A DNA stretch of 64,000 bases from positions 4,580 to 68,579 of the forward strand of contig CAXXNX010000064.1 of the NCBI GenBank assembly GCA_963664285.2, given 5' to 3'. Of this stretch, positions 28,387 through 39,547 are shown piece after piece. Position 1 is the stretch's first letter. Each line of letters starts with the position of its first letter. A program made the position numbers and the translations under genes. A model generated the notes under the pieces. The model saw nothing but the letters and a program-made list of their open reading frames with translations. It did no database searches and was not told the origin of the DNA. The stretch comes from JAJCYL01 sp963664285. Its GTDB lineage: Bacteria > Bacteroidota > Bacteroidia > Cytophagales > Cyclobacteriaceae.

Positions 28387-30009
28387 CCCGCATTATTCAT
28401 AGGCCACCAATTTTGGGATTAATAATGGGTTGCTAACTATTTTTGATTGGAGTGTATGTATTAATTTGAAGATCAACCAGGTTTCTGGATTTCAAAGGAC
28501 ATTAGAGCGGTTTTTTTGTTAGAATTTTTCAATTTTCAGTCAAAGCTCTATTGTGTTCTTATGGAAGAACATTTTTTTGATTAAACCAAACTGTTTAACT
28601 GATCGGTCAGTTCACCGTAAGCAAATCGCCCAGCAGGTATTGATATCTAAAGGCTCTTGAGAATTGTATTGTCAATGATCTTTTCCTTTCTTTCAGGCAC
28701 GCCCCAACCTTCATCAGGTAAAGCCGGATATTGTCCACTTGCCATCGTTTAGCAAAGTGGTGTTTTGTTTTGGCAATTAATAATTTAATCTGCCGGAACA
28801 TTTCATAACAGAGGGTAGCGATGATTAAACGCATGAAATTGGCCCAGTAGCGATGACAGGAAAGCCGGTCGGAATAAGTCATGTTTTTGAGTTCCTTTAT
28901 TCGATTTTCACTGGCATCACCTCGCTTGACATAAAAATCAAAGTAAATCTGTTGAGCGGTCATCGCTTCAAAGTTGCTCACAAAGTAACGGACATTCATT
29001 CCTTTTCCGGTAGACTCCACTTTGGCGTACAGCTTTTCAGAACGATCCCAGCTTTTGGCCTGGTAAGTAAACGGGCCAACAAACTCTTGATGTTTGATGA
29101 TTTTTGAAGCATATTCCTTTTTTACTTCAATGATAGTCTGTTTGGTAAAAGTCTTTAAAACTTCATTACTACTAATACCTAAACAAAATTGAAGGTCAAA
29201 CTGCTTAGCTATCCGATAAAAAGATGCTCCTGAAAAGCCACTATCCGCTCGAATAAGGATCTTTACTGAGGGCAGTTTTTTTCTGATTTTAATGACAATC
29301 CTTTTCAATAAGGCCACAAACCATTTGTTGGAGTGACAATTGCCCGGACGTAGTACTGGTAAAATGACCTGACCGGTGTTCCCGTCCTTAAAGAACAACT
29401 CATGGTACATAGTCTGTCCATAATAGCCATTATACAAACTGAGTTGTTGGGATCCATGAGTAGGGTCATCGGTACCATCTACATCAATGATGATTTGACC
29501 AGTCTTCTCTTTCAACTCCTCTACATAACGGTCTACAAACCATTGACTCATCTGGTAGATCAGACTCCGATCGGCCTTGTTTTCAAATCGACTTAAAGTA
29601 GGCTGGGAGCATAATCCGCTATCTAGTACTTTACGGATCACCGGATCCTCTCGGAGTTTTTGTTCGTCATTGCAATCCTGATAGCCCTGCATCATTAAAA
29701 ACACCCGTTGGCGAAGCATTTCTTCATAAGTGTATTCGATAAAAAAGGGGTTTCGATAGTCAGGAATCAGTGCGGCGAAGCTTTTTAATAGACACAGTCT
29801 TTCTCTCTACTTTTTCACTTAACAATATCGCTCCGTCTGAGCTAATCACTGATGCTGAAAAATCAAATTTAAAAGCTTGTTTTCCTCGATAAAATACGGT
29901 ATCTTTTTCCTTATATTCAGGCATAAATTAATTGCTTATTTTGTTGTCTAACTATCTCAATATAAGCAATTTATGCCTGTTTTTTATTGTCTACTATGAA
30001 TTTTTCGGG
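28387..30009 (-). mobile_element. IS1380-family element, copy E
   Basis: 1623 bp, both ends present, TTAA at 28383-28386 and 30010-30013. Minus orientation. Sits in the intergenic/5' region between two divergent DUF1080 genes. Confidence 0.93.
28607..29924 (-). pseudogene. IS1380 transposase, frameshifted (copy E)
   Basis: Start codon at 29922-29924. One extra base near 29793 (GACACAGTC against GACCAGTC on the plus strand) breaks the frame after about 43 codons. The remaining 370-codon frame from 29719 is complete and includes all catalytic motifs. Confidence 0.87.
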
Positions 30010-30069
30010 TTAAGTAGTATAAGAACTAATATTATCGAATAATAATCGTAGATTTTCGTTGACCACTAA

Positions 30070-31007
30070 TTAAATGATAACTGTATTAAATTTATTGAAG
30101 TAGGCATTTAATAAATACAAAATCATTTTATAAGGACAAGGTTTATGATTCACCATTCTGTCCAACAGATTATCAAATATTCCACCTTTCATCTGACTGC
30201 GGTTAAACCTATAACAATATTGGTCAATGTATGCCTGAAGGTTATCTACGGAATGATGGATACCTCTAAGCCAGGCCTTGAACATCATAATTGTCCTGTG
30301 TAAGTCTGGGAAGTTCTTACCCTTCTTTCCACTGTCGGTTTGAACCAGGAGGCTGTATTTATTTTTTAAGGGCATGTATCCCCTCCACTTATCGGTTTTG
30401 ATATTAGCCCGACAGGATATATGATCTTCGAAAAAAGGCTTTAGCTGCCTGGTACCTGCGTTGTCAATTATCCTGGCATACATTCGGCTAACTCCTCTGC
30501 CTTTCTTCTCAATTGCAACTAAAACCTGCCTTTTTCGGTTATTCTGACGCCCTACAACACCTTCTTCCTGTTCTCCTACTAGAAAACCGTTTCATCGACT
30601 TCTACTTTGCCCATTAGCGGGTATTTGCCACTGCTGGCCATTGCTTTCATAACCTTGTGTTGGAACAGCCAGCAGGTTTTTTGGCGCAACCCCAGTTTTC
30701 GGCTCAGTTCAGTAGAAGCAATTCTTTTTTTATTTGTACTCATGTAGTAAACAATATAAAAAGCCTTTAAAAGTGGGAATTTAACCTTGTGGAATAGGGT
30801 GCTACTAGTGGGAGTAGCCTGATACTTGCATTTAGTGCATTGCCGTGTATGCTGCAGCTTCCCACCGCAATACCGGTCATGGCCACACCTCTCACATTTA
30901 AACCCTTTGGGCCATTTCAATTCGGCCAGGTATTCTTGGCAACTGTCGTTATCGGGGAATTTCTCCTGAAACTCGAAAAGTGTTAGACTTTCATACTTTT
31001 TCTCCAT
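30070..31007 (-). pseudogene. IS1595-family transposase, frameshifted
   Basis: N-terminal frame (31007 to 30579) starts MEKKYESLTLFEFQEKFPD with a zinc ribbon CERCGHDRYC...CTKC and ends at KVEVDETVF, the first catalytic region. Downstream frames (to 30070) carry DKWRGYMPLKNKY, GKNFPDLHRTIMMFKAWLRG and HHSVDNLQAYIDQYCYRFNR, the C-terminal ISXO2-like region. Between 30579 and 30483 the frame changes, and the segment reads GEQEEGVVGRQNNRKRQVLVAI-like sequence. Not functional as written. Confidence 0.8.
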
Positions 31008-31133
31008 ATCTTGAAATTTAACTTTTACTCTTAATTGATATTAATATACTGAATATCAGTGACTTGACAAAGTATTTCAAGCTGTTTTTAGAGTCAAAAT
31101 CATTATTTATTAGATGCCTACTTCAATAAATTT
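30088..31133 (-). mobile_element. IS1595-family element 2 (IS1016-like)
   Basis: About 1046 bp with ends AAATTTATTGAAGTAGGCAT and its complement. Both sides carry an identical 16-bp repeat, AAATGATAACTGTATT (30072-30087 and 31134-31149), longer than the 8 bp usual for this family. The transposase stop lies in the flanking repeat. Confidence 0.8.
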
Positions 31134-31151
31134 AAATGATAACTGTATTAA

Positions 31152-32772
31152 CCCGCATTATTCATAGGCCACCAATTTTGGGATTAATAATGGGTTGCTA
31201 ACTATTTTTGATTGGAGTGTATGTATTAATTTGAAGATCAACCAGGTTTCTGGATTTCAAAGGACATTAGAGCGTTTTTTTGTTAGAATTTTTCAATTTT
31301 CAGTCAAAGCTCTATTGTGTTCTTATGGAAGAACATTTTTTTGATTAAACCAAACTGTTTAACTGATCGGTCAGTTCACCGTAAGCAAATCGCCCAGCAG
31401 GTATTGATATCTAAAGGCTCTTGAGAATTGTATTGTCAATGATCTTTTCCTTTCTTTCAGGCACGCCCCAACCTTCATCAGGTAAAGCCGGATATTGTCC
31501 ACTTGCCATCGTTTAGCAAAGTGGTGTTTTGTTTTGGCAATTAATAATTTAATCTGCCGGAACATTTCATAACAGAGGGTAGCGATGATTAAACGCATGA
31601 AATTGGCCCAGTAGCGATGACAGGAAAGCCGGTCGGAATAAGTCATGTTTTTGAGTTCCTTTATTCGATTTTCACTGGCATCACCTCGCTTGACATAAAA
31701 ATCAAAGTAAATCTGTTGAGCGGTCATCGCTTCAAAGTTGCTCACAAAGTAACGGACATTCATTCCTTTTCCGGTAGACTCCACTTTGGCGTACAGCTTT
31801 TCAGAACGATCCCAGCTTTTGGCCTGGTAAGTAAACGGGCCAACAAACTCTTGATGTTTGATGATTTTTGAAGCATATTCCTTTTTTACTTCAATGATAG
31901 TCTGTTTGGTAAAAGTCTTTAAAACTTCATTACTACTAATACCTAAACAAAATTGAAGGTCAAACTGCTTAGCTATCCGATAAAAAGATGCTCCTGAAAA
32001 GCCACTATCCGCTCGAATAAGGATCTTTACTGAGGGCAGTTTTTTTCTGATTTTAATGACAATCCTTTTCAATAAGGCCACAAACCATTTGTTGGAGTGA
32101 CAATTGCCCGGACGTAGTACTGGTAAAATGACCTGACCGGTGTTCCCGTCCTTAAAGAACAACTCATGGTACATAGTCTGTCCATAATAGCCATTATACA
32201 AACTGAGTTGTTGGGATCCATGAGTAGGGTCATCGGTACCATCTACATCAATGATGATTTGACCAGTCTTCTCTTTCAACTCCTCTACATAACGGTCTAC
32301 AAACCATTGACTCATCTGGTAGATCAGACTCCGATCGGCCTTGTTTTCAAATCGACTTAAAGTAGGCTGGGAACATAATCCGCTATCTAGTACTTTACGG
32401 ATCACCGGATCCTCTCGGAGTTTTTGTTCGTCATTGCAATCCTGATAGCCCTGCATCATTAAAAACACCCGTTGGCGAAGCATTTCTTCATAAGTGTATT
32501 CGATAAAAAAGGGGTTTCGATAGTCAGGAATCAGTGCGGCGAAGCTTTTTAATAGACCAGTCTTTCTCTCTACTTTTTCACTTAACAATATCGCTCCGTC
32601 TGAGCTAATCGCTGATGCTGAAAAATCAAATTTAAAAGCTTGTTTTCCTCGATAAAATACGGTATCTTTTTCCTTATATTCAGGCATAAATTAATTGCTT
32701 ATTTTGTTGTCTAACTATCTCAATATAAGCAATTTATGCCTGTTTTTTATTGTCTACTATGAATTTTTCGGG
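31152..32772 (-). mobile_element. IS1380-family element, copy F
   Basis: 1621 bp, TTAA at 31148-31151 and 32773-32776. Inserted at the edge of the 16-bp repeat next to the second IS1595 element, upstream of the second DUF1080 gene. Confidence 0.94.
31371..32687 (-). CDS. IS1380-family transposase (intact, 438 aa, copy F)
   Basis: Full-length, with all three catalytic regions (IIDVDGTDD, RADSGF, ENRIKELK). Differs from copy B at residue 164 (Tyr, not His). Probably active. Its start lies in the same hairpin arm. Confidence 0.92.
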   Translation of the reverse strand: MPEYKEKDTVFYRGKQAFKFDFSASAISSDGAILLSEKVERKTGLLKSFAALIPDYRNPFFIEYTYEEMLRQRVFLMMQGYQDCNDEQKLREDPVIRKVLDSGLCSQPTLSRFENKADRSLIYQMSQWFVDRYVEELKEKTGQIIIDVDGTDDPTHGSQQLSLYNGYYGQTMYHELFFKDGNTGQVILPVLRPGNCHSNKWFVALLKRIVIKIRKKLPSVKILIRADSGFSGASFYRIAKQFDLQFCLGISSNEVLKTFTKQTIIEVKKEYASKIIKHQEFVGPFTYQAKSWDRSEKLYAKVESTGKGMNVRYFVSNFEAMTAQQIYFDFYVKRGDASENRIKELKNMTYSDRLSCHRYWANFMRLIIATLCYEMFRQIKLLIAKTKHHFAKRWQVDNIRLYLMKVGACLKERKRSLTIQFSRAFRYQYLLGDLLTVN

Positions 32773-32788
32773 TTAAATTCCGAAAATA

Positions 32789-33512
32789 ATGGACTGTTTA
32801 AAACATCTTGGAATCAGAAGATTCGTTTATTGCGTATTCTCAGTGCTCTTTGCACTAAGCTGTACTAATTCCGAAAGGCTTTTCGCCCAATATAGCAATT
32901 GGGAATTCCAGTCTTTGCGGGCCGAAATCGATCCCGCTCATTGGGTTTCAAAGGAAGTTCAATTTGAGGGAATGCCTACTTTGGTGCTTTCAGGTGATAA
33001 TAAAAATTATACCAACGGAAGTTGGACCAGAACCTATGATGTAGTTCCAGAAAAGTATTATGATGATTTCGAATTAAAAATGAAGGTCCAAACCAAAGGT
33101 GTGCCAACAGAAGATTTTCTATACATCAATGCCGGAATCCAATTTCGTAGCAGACGTATACCTAACACAAACATGGTAAGCGGTTATCAGGGAGACATTG
33201 GCGTTTCCGGCGAGGGGAATGTCTGGGGATCGCTTTATGATGAATCCAGACGACACCGGATGTTAGTTATGGCCGATTCTGCGATCGTAGCTCAAGCTTT
33301 ACCTGGCGGAATTGACCCGGATGGATGGCAAGATTACAAAATTTCGTAGTGTAGATAATCATGTGGAAATTTGGGTCAACGATATTAAGACGGTGGATTA
33401 TTTCGAGGAGGATAAAGCCATAACCCAATTGGGAACAGTTTGTGTCCAGATACATGGAGGTCCGCCTCAGGAAGTTTGGTACAAGGACATTGCTATAAAG
33501 GAATTTAAGTAA
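32789..33512 (+). pseudogene. DUF1080-family protein, frameshifted
   Basis: Starts MDCLKHLGIRRFVYCVFSV with a signal region containing LSC. The LamG-like body follows: ADSAIVAQALPGG, GIQFRSRRIPNTNMVSGYQ, IGVSGEGNVWGSLYDESRR. One extra T near 33345 (AAAATTTCG) ends the frame at 33349. The rest continues in frame +1: SVDNHVEIWVNDIKTVDYFE to KDIAIKEFK at 33512. Family members act on 3-keto sugars or bind carbohydrate. Only 17 bp separate the start from the right TTAA of IS1380 copy F, so its promoter has been displaced. Confidence 0.78.
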
Positions 33513-33586
33513 TATCAGTCACTCGGCGTGGTGTTATTATGTTTGATAAGCAAAATGATAAGCAACAATGAAAAGCTGAGATCAAC

Positions 33587-34673
33587 TAATAAGTGCAATT
33601 GAAGGATGAAAAAGCTTTTAAGGGCTTTTTCATCCTTCAAAAGCCTGAGCAGTGCAATCTTTGGATTGCAAAATGTCAAAAAACTACACACATCTCAGTA
33701 TTGATCAAAGGTATCAAATTGAAGCATTATTGAAAACAGGAGCTACTCAAAAGGAGATTGCCTGTATCGTTCATTTTCACCCATCTACGATCTCACGTGA
33801 GCTTAAGCGAAATTGTGGGTTCAAGAGGTAGGGGAGCTGGTGTCTATCGAACAGCAAATGCACAAAGGAGGACCAATCTTCGTCATCAAGAAAAGCCAAA
33901 AAGAGTGATTTTCACCAAACCCATGAAAGACTGGATAGTTAACCGGCTCCAAGAAGATAGATGGAGTCCTGAATTGATCAGCCATCAGGGAAAGAAAACG
34001 AGAGAATGTCCACTTAGCCATGAATGGATTTACCAATGGATATGGGAATGTAAGCACACCAACCACCAGGAGAACCAAGAATACAAACAACTATACACAT
34101 ATCTAAAACATGGCAAACGAAGGCGCAAACGAGGAAACAGAAAAGATCGTAGAGGTATTATCCCGAATAGGGTATCAATTGAACAGCGACCCCAGATCAT
34201 TAACAAAAGGGAACGATTGGGAGATATAGAAGTCGATTTAATGATGGGTAAAAACCACAAAGGCTCTTTGTTGGTGATGACAGACCGAGCAAGTCTTTTT
34301 ACCAGAATCAGAAAGATGCACAGTAAAAATGCCGATCAAATGGCCGAAGCTATTGTGGAGGAACTCTCTCAGGATAAACACAAACTGGAAACACTCACTT
34401 TTGATAATGATATGGCATTTTCTAAACATGAGTTGATTGCTCAATCCCTTGATGTGGATGCCTATTTCACTCGTCCCTATACTAGTCAGGATAAAGGGAC
34501 AGTTGAAAATAGGATTGGGGTAATCAGAAGGTTTTATCCTAAGAAAACAGATATTAGATTTGTTACAGAGGAGCAAATCAAAGTTGTTGAAAACAAAATC
34601 AATGAACGCCCTGTTAGAAAATTTAATTACCTAAACGCAAAGCAAGTGCTACAAAGGAAAATTGCACTTATTA
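33587..34673 (+). mobile_element. IS30-family element
   Basis: About 1.09 kb with ends TAATAAGTGCAATT and its complement. No clear target duplication. Lies between the DUF1080 gene and the cytochrome c dehydrogenase gene. Confidence 0.82.
33601..33638. terminator. hairpin at the left end of IS30
   Basis: GAAGGATGAAAAAGC and GCTTTTTCATCCTTC form a perfect 15-bp stem around TTTTAAGG. It lies upstream of the transposase ATG (33673). It could stop read-through transcription into the element; inference only. Confidence 0.5.
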
Positions 34674-34678
34674 CTTGA
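33673..34678 (+). pseudogene. IS30-family transposase, frameshifted
   Basis: Starts MSKNYTHLSIDQRYQIEALL, with the helix-turn-helix QKEIACIVHFHPSTISREL typical of IS30. An extra T near 33817 (AATTGTGGG) stops the frame; the rest runs in the second frame (GSRGRGAGVYRTANAQRR). It contains LGDIEVDLMMGKNHKGSLL (first Asp), LTFDNDMAFSKHELIA (second) and TSQDKGTVENRIGVIRRFYPKK (Glu). About 334 aa when joined, the normal IS30 size. Confidence 0.87.
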
Positions 34679-34744
34679 ACTTACAAAATGATAAAGTCGG
34701 CTCTTGGAAATCCTAATACTCATGTATCTCTAAACTATTTTGAA

Positions 34745-37700
34745 ATGAAGCGTAATTATACAGTCCTTGTAATACTGTTGGGGTTTATGTGCTCCTTTTT
34801 TGGTTGTACCACAGATAGCATCGAGGGTTCCTGGGACTACACGATTAATCTTGATGATGATGAGTTCTATGGAACCATGAAACTGAGTAAAGAGGATGGC
34901 TCTTATACCGGTAGTTTAGCTTCATTTGAAATGGGTGATAGAGAGCTGGAAAATATTATAATTGATGGAAATAAATTCTCCTGTAATTTCAGGATGTGGG
35001 GAGAACAGTTTGCTATTGAAGGAAATTTTAATGGTGATACTTTTTCTGGTAATGTCATCATGGATGAAGATAGCTTTCCTTTAATGGCCACTAAACTATC
35101 CGAGGCTGCCGACCCTTACAATCCCCCTGATGTTCAGTACTTATTGGCTGATGCTGACTTACAAGATTCCGAGAAAGATCTTGATCATGCAGGTCTAATT
35201 GATTCTTTTGATCGTGAAGGATTCAAGCGAGGAGGAAGGATCTACAATTCTAATTGTATCAATTGTCACGGCAACGAGGATATTGAAGGTTCTATTCCCC
35301 TGTCTAATAAGTTTTGGGAACAACCGTTTAAAGCTGGTAAAGATCCCTTCTCCATGTACCAAACTATCACTAGAGGTTACGGAGCAATGCCTCCTCAACT
35401 CACTCTTACACCGCAGGAGAAATACGATGTTATTGTATACATCAGGGAAAATTTTATCAAGCGAAATAATGATGAAGAATACTTTAAAGTAAGTCCGGGT
35501 TACATTTCTCAACTTCCGGAAGGTTCTTCCAGAGGACCTGAAGCGAAACCGTACCACCCCTGGTCGGATCAGAATTATGGCAACTTTTTCATCAATACCT
35601 ATGAATTGGTAGATGAGGAAACTGGCCCGGAAAGATTTCATTCGCCAGGTCCTAAACCATTTCCTGACGAAGACTACTCAAAGAACAACTTTGCATATAA
35701 GGGCATTGCTGTTCGCTTGGATGAGGGTGAAGGAGGCATATCTGATGGAAATACCTGGATGATTTTTGACCATGATGTCATGAGAGTTGCGGGCGGATGG
35801 ACAGGTGAAGGATTTATTGACTGGGATGCAATTCTGCTCAACGATCGACATGAGACTTATCCGCGTACCATTGGAAAACTTCATTTCGAAACCCCGGTAG
35901 GACCAGGATGGGCAAATCCTGCCAGCGGATCGTTCGAGGATCCACGATTCACGGCCAGAGATGGTCGAAAATTTGGGCCTCTTCCGAAAAAATGGGCAAA
36001 CTATAAAGGCTTATACCACCATGGAGACAATATGATTATTTCCTATACGGTGGGCACTGCAAAAATTTTGGAGCAACTGGGAATGGAGAAGAAAGGTGAT
36101 CAAACGGTGTTTACCAGAACGCTCAACATTACCCCCTCATCATCCTTGTTAAAACTTCGAGTAGCTCCTGTGACCAATAAGGTTCAGATTTCCGGAACGG
36201 GTGCTTTCCTATCGGAAGAGGATGGGTTTATTATGATGAAGATAAGGAAATCCCAATCTGCTCGGGTGAAGTTGTTTATAGCTGATGCTGAAGCCACTCA
36301 AATGGAAGAAATCGTGAGTGCTTCTGCTCCGCCCGAGTCCTTGGCTAAATATACGAAGGGTGGCCCGGCTCATTACCCAAAGGAACTAACCAGCTTGATC
36401 ACCAGAGGTTCGGAAGAGGGACTTTTTGCGGTTGATCAATTATCGCCACCATTCGACAACCCCTGGAACTGTAGAATGAAACTTAGTGGGATTGATTTTC
36501 TGAAAGACGGCAATAAAGCGGTTGCCTGTACTACGGATGGCGACGTTTTCTTAATAACAGGACTGACTGATGGTAGTAGTTCATTGAAATGGAAGAGGAT
36601 AGGAGCAGGCCTTTTTCAACCTTTGGGAATCAAAGTGCTCAACGAAAAGATATACGTCACTTGTCGAGACCAGATTGTCCTGCTTCAGGACTATAACGGA
36701 GATGATGAAACTGATTTTTACGAAAGTTTCAATCATGATCACCAGGTAACCGATCATTTCCATGAGTTTGCCATGGGATTACAAGCGGATGAACAGGGTA
36801 ATCTGTATTATGCGAAAAGCGGCAGGCATGCCCGTGAGGCTTTGATTCCGCAACACGGGACATTAATCAAAGTCAGTAAAGATGGTGCAAAATCAGAAAT
36901 TATCGCATCGGGATTCAGAGCGGCAAATGGTGTATGTCTTAATCCGGACGGGACTTTTCTAGTGACAGATCAACAAGGCTACTGGAATCCCATGAATCGC
37001 ATCAACTGGATTGATGTTAGTGGTAAAAGTAAGTTCTACGGCAATTTGTGGGGTTATAATCCACCAAAAGATACCACCAGGGCGGCAATGGAGCAACCAA
37101 TGGTATGGGTTGATATGGAGTTTGACCGCTCTCCATCGGAACTATTATGGGTTGATAGTGACAAATGGGGTCCACTCAACGGAAGTCTTTTGAGTTTTTC
37201 CTATGGCTACGGAAAAATACAATTGGTATACAACGAAAAAGTTGACGGACAGATGCAAGGTGGTGTAATTGATATCCCTGGAATGAAATTTTATACTGGA
37301 GTAATGAGAGGAAGGTTTCATCCGGATGACGATAATTTATATCTGTGTGGAATGTCAGCATGGAGTACTTCTCAAAATATGCGAACAGGCGACTTATATA
37401 GAATTAGGTATACCGGGAAAACTTTGACAATGCCTGTAAAACTGAATGCCCAACAAACCGGAATGAAACTCACTTTTGCCAGCAAACTTAATGCTGAAAG
37501 TGCATTGAATGTTTCAAATTATGAGGTCAAAACCTGGGACATTTTAAGAAGTAGTAATTATGGTTCTGACAGATATAACATCCAAACTTTGGATATTTCT
37601 GAAATAAAGCTGAATAGCGACGGAACAGCAGTGGAACTTATGATAAATGAAATTGCGCCAGTTGATGTGATGACCATTGAGTATAATATTTCGGATGTAA

Positions 37701-37777
37701 ATGGAACTCCTTTGCAAGGAACAGTTCAAAATACAATTCACGCCTTAGGAAAAAGTAAGCCGTTAGCGATGAATTGA
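34745..37777 (+). CDS. lipoprotein with cytochrome c, DUF6797-like and beta-propeller domains
   Basis: 1010 aa from the ATG at 34745 (an earlier in-frame ATG at 34688 precedes no signal peptide). Lipoprotein signal with Cys 21 (FMCSFFGC). Order: small lipocalin-like beta domain (about 25-125); cytochrome c domain with heme motif CINCH and distal Met in YGAMPPQLTL (about 155-250); a DUF6797-like region (WMIFDHDVMRVAGGW, about 320-480); six-bladed PQQ-type propeller and C-terminal beta domain. It probably oxidises a sugar or alcohol and passes electrons to its heme at the cell surface. Intact despite IS30 upstream and IS1380 copy G downstream. A related but truncated gene lies at 24885. Confidence 0.85.
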   Translation: MKRNYTVLVILLGFMCSFFGCTTDSIEGSWDYTINLDDDEFYGTMKLSKEDGSYTGSLASFEMGDRELENIIIDGNKFSCNFRMWGEQFAIEGNFNGDTFSGNVIMDEDSFPLMATKLSEAADPYNPPDVQYLLADADLQDSEKDLDHAGLIDSFDREGFKRGGRIYNSNCINCHGNEDIEGSIPLSNKFWEQPFKAGKDPFSMYQTITRGYGAMPPQLTLTPQEKYDVIVYIRENFIKRNNDEEYFKVSPGYISQLPEGSSRGPEAKPYHPWSDQNYGNFFINTYELVDEETGPERFHSPGPKPFPDEDYSKNNFAYKGIAVRLDEGEGGISDGNTWMIFDHDVMRVAGGWTGEGFIDWDAILLNDRHETYPRTIGKLHFETPVGPGWANPASGSFEDPRFTARDGRKFGPLPKKWANYKGLYHHGDNMIISYTVGTAKILEQLGMEKKGDQTVFTRTLNITPSSSLLKLRVAPVTNKVQISGTGAFLSEEDGFIMMKIRKSQSARVKLFIADAEATQMEEIVSASAPPESLAKYTKGGPAHYPKELTSLITRGSEEGLFAVDQLSPPFDNPWNCRMKLSGIDFLKDGNKAVACTTDGDVFLITGLTDGSSSLKWKRIGAGLFQPLGIKVLNEKIYVTCRDQIVLLQDYNGDDETDFYESFNHDHQVTDHFHEFAMGLQADEQGNLYYAKSGRHAREALIPQHGTLIKVSKDGAKSEIIASGFRAANGVCLNPDGTFLVTDQQGYWNPMNRINWIDVSGKSKFYGNLWGYNPPKDTTRAAMEQPMVWVDMEFDRSPSELLWVDSDKWGPLNGSLLSFSYGYGKIQLVYNEKVDGQMQGGVIDIPGMKFYTGVMRGRFHPDDDNLYLCGMSAWSTSQNMRTGDLYRIRYTGKTLTMPVKLNAQQTGMKLTFASKLNAESALNVSNYEVKTWDILRSSNYGSDRYNIQTLDISEIKLNSDGTAVELMINEIAPVDVMTIEYNISDVNGTPLQGTVQNTIHALGKSKPLAMN

Positions 37778-37822
37778 TTAAGGCAGGGCTTTATGATTTG
37801 TTGGTTAAGTATAATAAGGCAT

Positions 37823-37878
37823 ATGTTTGTGCTTTTGATAACTGCAGGAATACTATTATGAAAAGACCCCAGACAAAA
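37823..37878 (+). pseudogene. possible leader of sulfatase 1
   Basis: ATG at 37823 reads MFVLLITAGILL and then a stop. One base inserted there would continue CKRPQTK, a lipoprotein-type signal, up to the TTAA where IS1380 copy G landed. It is in the right place and strand to be the 5' end of sulfatase 1. Short, so uncertain. Confidence 0.35.
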
Positions 37879-37882
37879 TTAA

Positions 37883-39506
37883 CCCGCATTATTCATAGGC
37901 CACCAATTTTGGGATTAATAATGGGTTGCTAACTATTTTTGATTGGAGTGTATGTATTAATTTGAAGATCAACCAGGTTTCTGGATTTCAAAGGACATTA
38001 GAGCGTTTTTTTGTTAGAATTTTTCAATTTTCAGTCAAAGCTCTATTGTGTTCTTATGGAAGAACATTTTTTTGATTAAACCAAACTGTTTAACTGATAA
38101 ACGGTCAGTTCACCGTAAGCAAATCGCCCAGCAGGTATTGATATCTAAAGGCTCTTGAGAATTGTATTGTCAATGATCTTTTCCTTTCTTTCAGGCACGC
38201 CCCAACCTTCATCAGGTAAAGCCGGATATTGTCCACTTGCCATCGTTTAGCAAAGTGGTGTTTTGTTTTGGCAATTAATAATTTAATCTGCCGGAACATT
38301 TCATAACAGAGGGTAGCGATGATTAAACGCATGAAATTGGCCCAGTAGCGATGACAGGAAAGCCGGTCGGAATAAGTCATGTTTTTGAGTTCCTTTATTC
38401 GATTTTCACTGGCATCACCTCGCTTGACATAAAAATCAAAGTAAATCTGTTGAGCGGTCATCGCTTCAAAGTTGCTCACAAAGTAACGGACATTCATTCC
38501 TTTTCCGGTAGACTCCACTTTGGCGTACAGCTTTTCAGAACGATCCCAGCTTTTGGCCTGGTAAGTAAACGGGCCAACAAACTCTTGATGTTTGATGATT
38601 TTTGAAGCATATTCCTTTTTTACTTCAATGATAGTCTGTTTGGTAAAAGTCTTTAAAACTTCATTACTACTAATACCTAAACAAAATTGAAGGTCAAACT
38701 GCTTAGCTATCCAATAAAAAGATGCTCCTGAAAAGCCACTATCCGCTCGAATAAGGATTTTTACTGAGGGCAGTTTTTTTCTGATTTTAATGACAATCCT
38801 TTTCAATAAGGCCACAAACCATTTGTTGGAGTGACAATTGCCCGGACGTAGTACTGGTAAAATGACCTGACCGGTGTTCCCGTCCTTAAAGAACAACTCA
38901 TGGTACATAGTCTGTCCATAATAGCCATTATACAAACTGAGTTGTTGGGATCCATGAGTAGGGTCATCGGTACCATCTACATCAATGATGATTTGACCAG
39001 TCTTCTCTTTCAACTCCTCTACATAACGGTCTACAAACCATTGACTCATCTGGTAGATCAGACTCCGATCGGCCTTGTTTTCAAATCGACTTAAAGTAGG
39101 CTGGGAACATAATCCGCTATCTAGTACTTTACGGATCACCGGATCCTCTCGGAGTTTTTGTTCGTCATTGCAATCCTGATAGCCCTGCATCATTAAAAAC
39201 ACCCGTTGGCGAAGCATTTCTTCATAAGTGTATTCGATAAAAAAGGGGTTTCGATAGTCAGGAATCAGTGCGGCGAAGCTTTTTAATAGACCAGTCTTTC
39301 TCTCTACTTTTTCACTTAACAATATCGCTCCGTCTGAGCTAATCACTGATGCTGAAAAATCAAATTTAAAAGCTTGTTTTCCTCGATAAAATACGGTATC
39401 TTTTTCCTTATATTCAGGCATAAATTAATTGCTTATTTTGTTGTCTAACTATCTCAATATAAGCAATTTATGCCTGTTTTTTATTGTCTACTATGAATTT
39501 TTCGGG
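37883..39506 (-). mobile_element. IS1380-family element, copy G
   Basis: 1624 bp (a 3-bp insertion after the transposase stop). Left flank TTAA (37879-37882) but right flank TTAT (39507-39510), so the target duplication is imperfect. It separates a short leader (37823-37878) from the body of sulfatase 1. Confidence 0.92.
38105..39421 (-). CDS. IS1380-family transposase (intact, 438 aa, copy G)
   Basis: Full-length with all catalytic regions. Variants relative to copy F: SASVISSDG near residue 26 and an Arg-to-Trp change at 237 (SFYWIAKQ). Third intact transposase of this type in the window. Confidence 0.9.
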   Translation of the reverse strand: MPEYKEKDTVFYRGKQAFKFDFSASVISSDGAILLSEKVERKTGLLKSFAALIPDYRNPFFIEYTYEEMLRQRVFLMMQGYQDCNDEQKLREDPVIRKVLDSGLCSQPTLSRFENKADRSLIYQMSQWFVDRYVEELKEKTGQIIIDVDGTDDPTHGSQQLSLYNGYYGQTMYHELFFKDGNTGQVILPVLRPGNCHSNKWFVALLKRIVIKIRKKLPSVKILIRADSGFSGASFYWIAKQFDLQFCLGISSNEVLKTFTKQTIIEVKKEYASKIIKHQEFVGPFTYQAKSWDRSEKLYAKVESTGKGMNVRYFVSNFEAMTAQQIYFDFYVKRGDASENRIKELKNMTYSDRLSCHRYWANFMRLIIATLCYEMFRQIKLLIAKTKHHFAKRWQVDNIRLYLMKVGACLKERKRSLTIQFSRAFRYQYLLGDLLTVN

Positions 39507-39547
39507 TTATGCCTATTTTTAAAAACCTATGCACTTTCAGTGCATAG

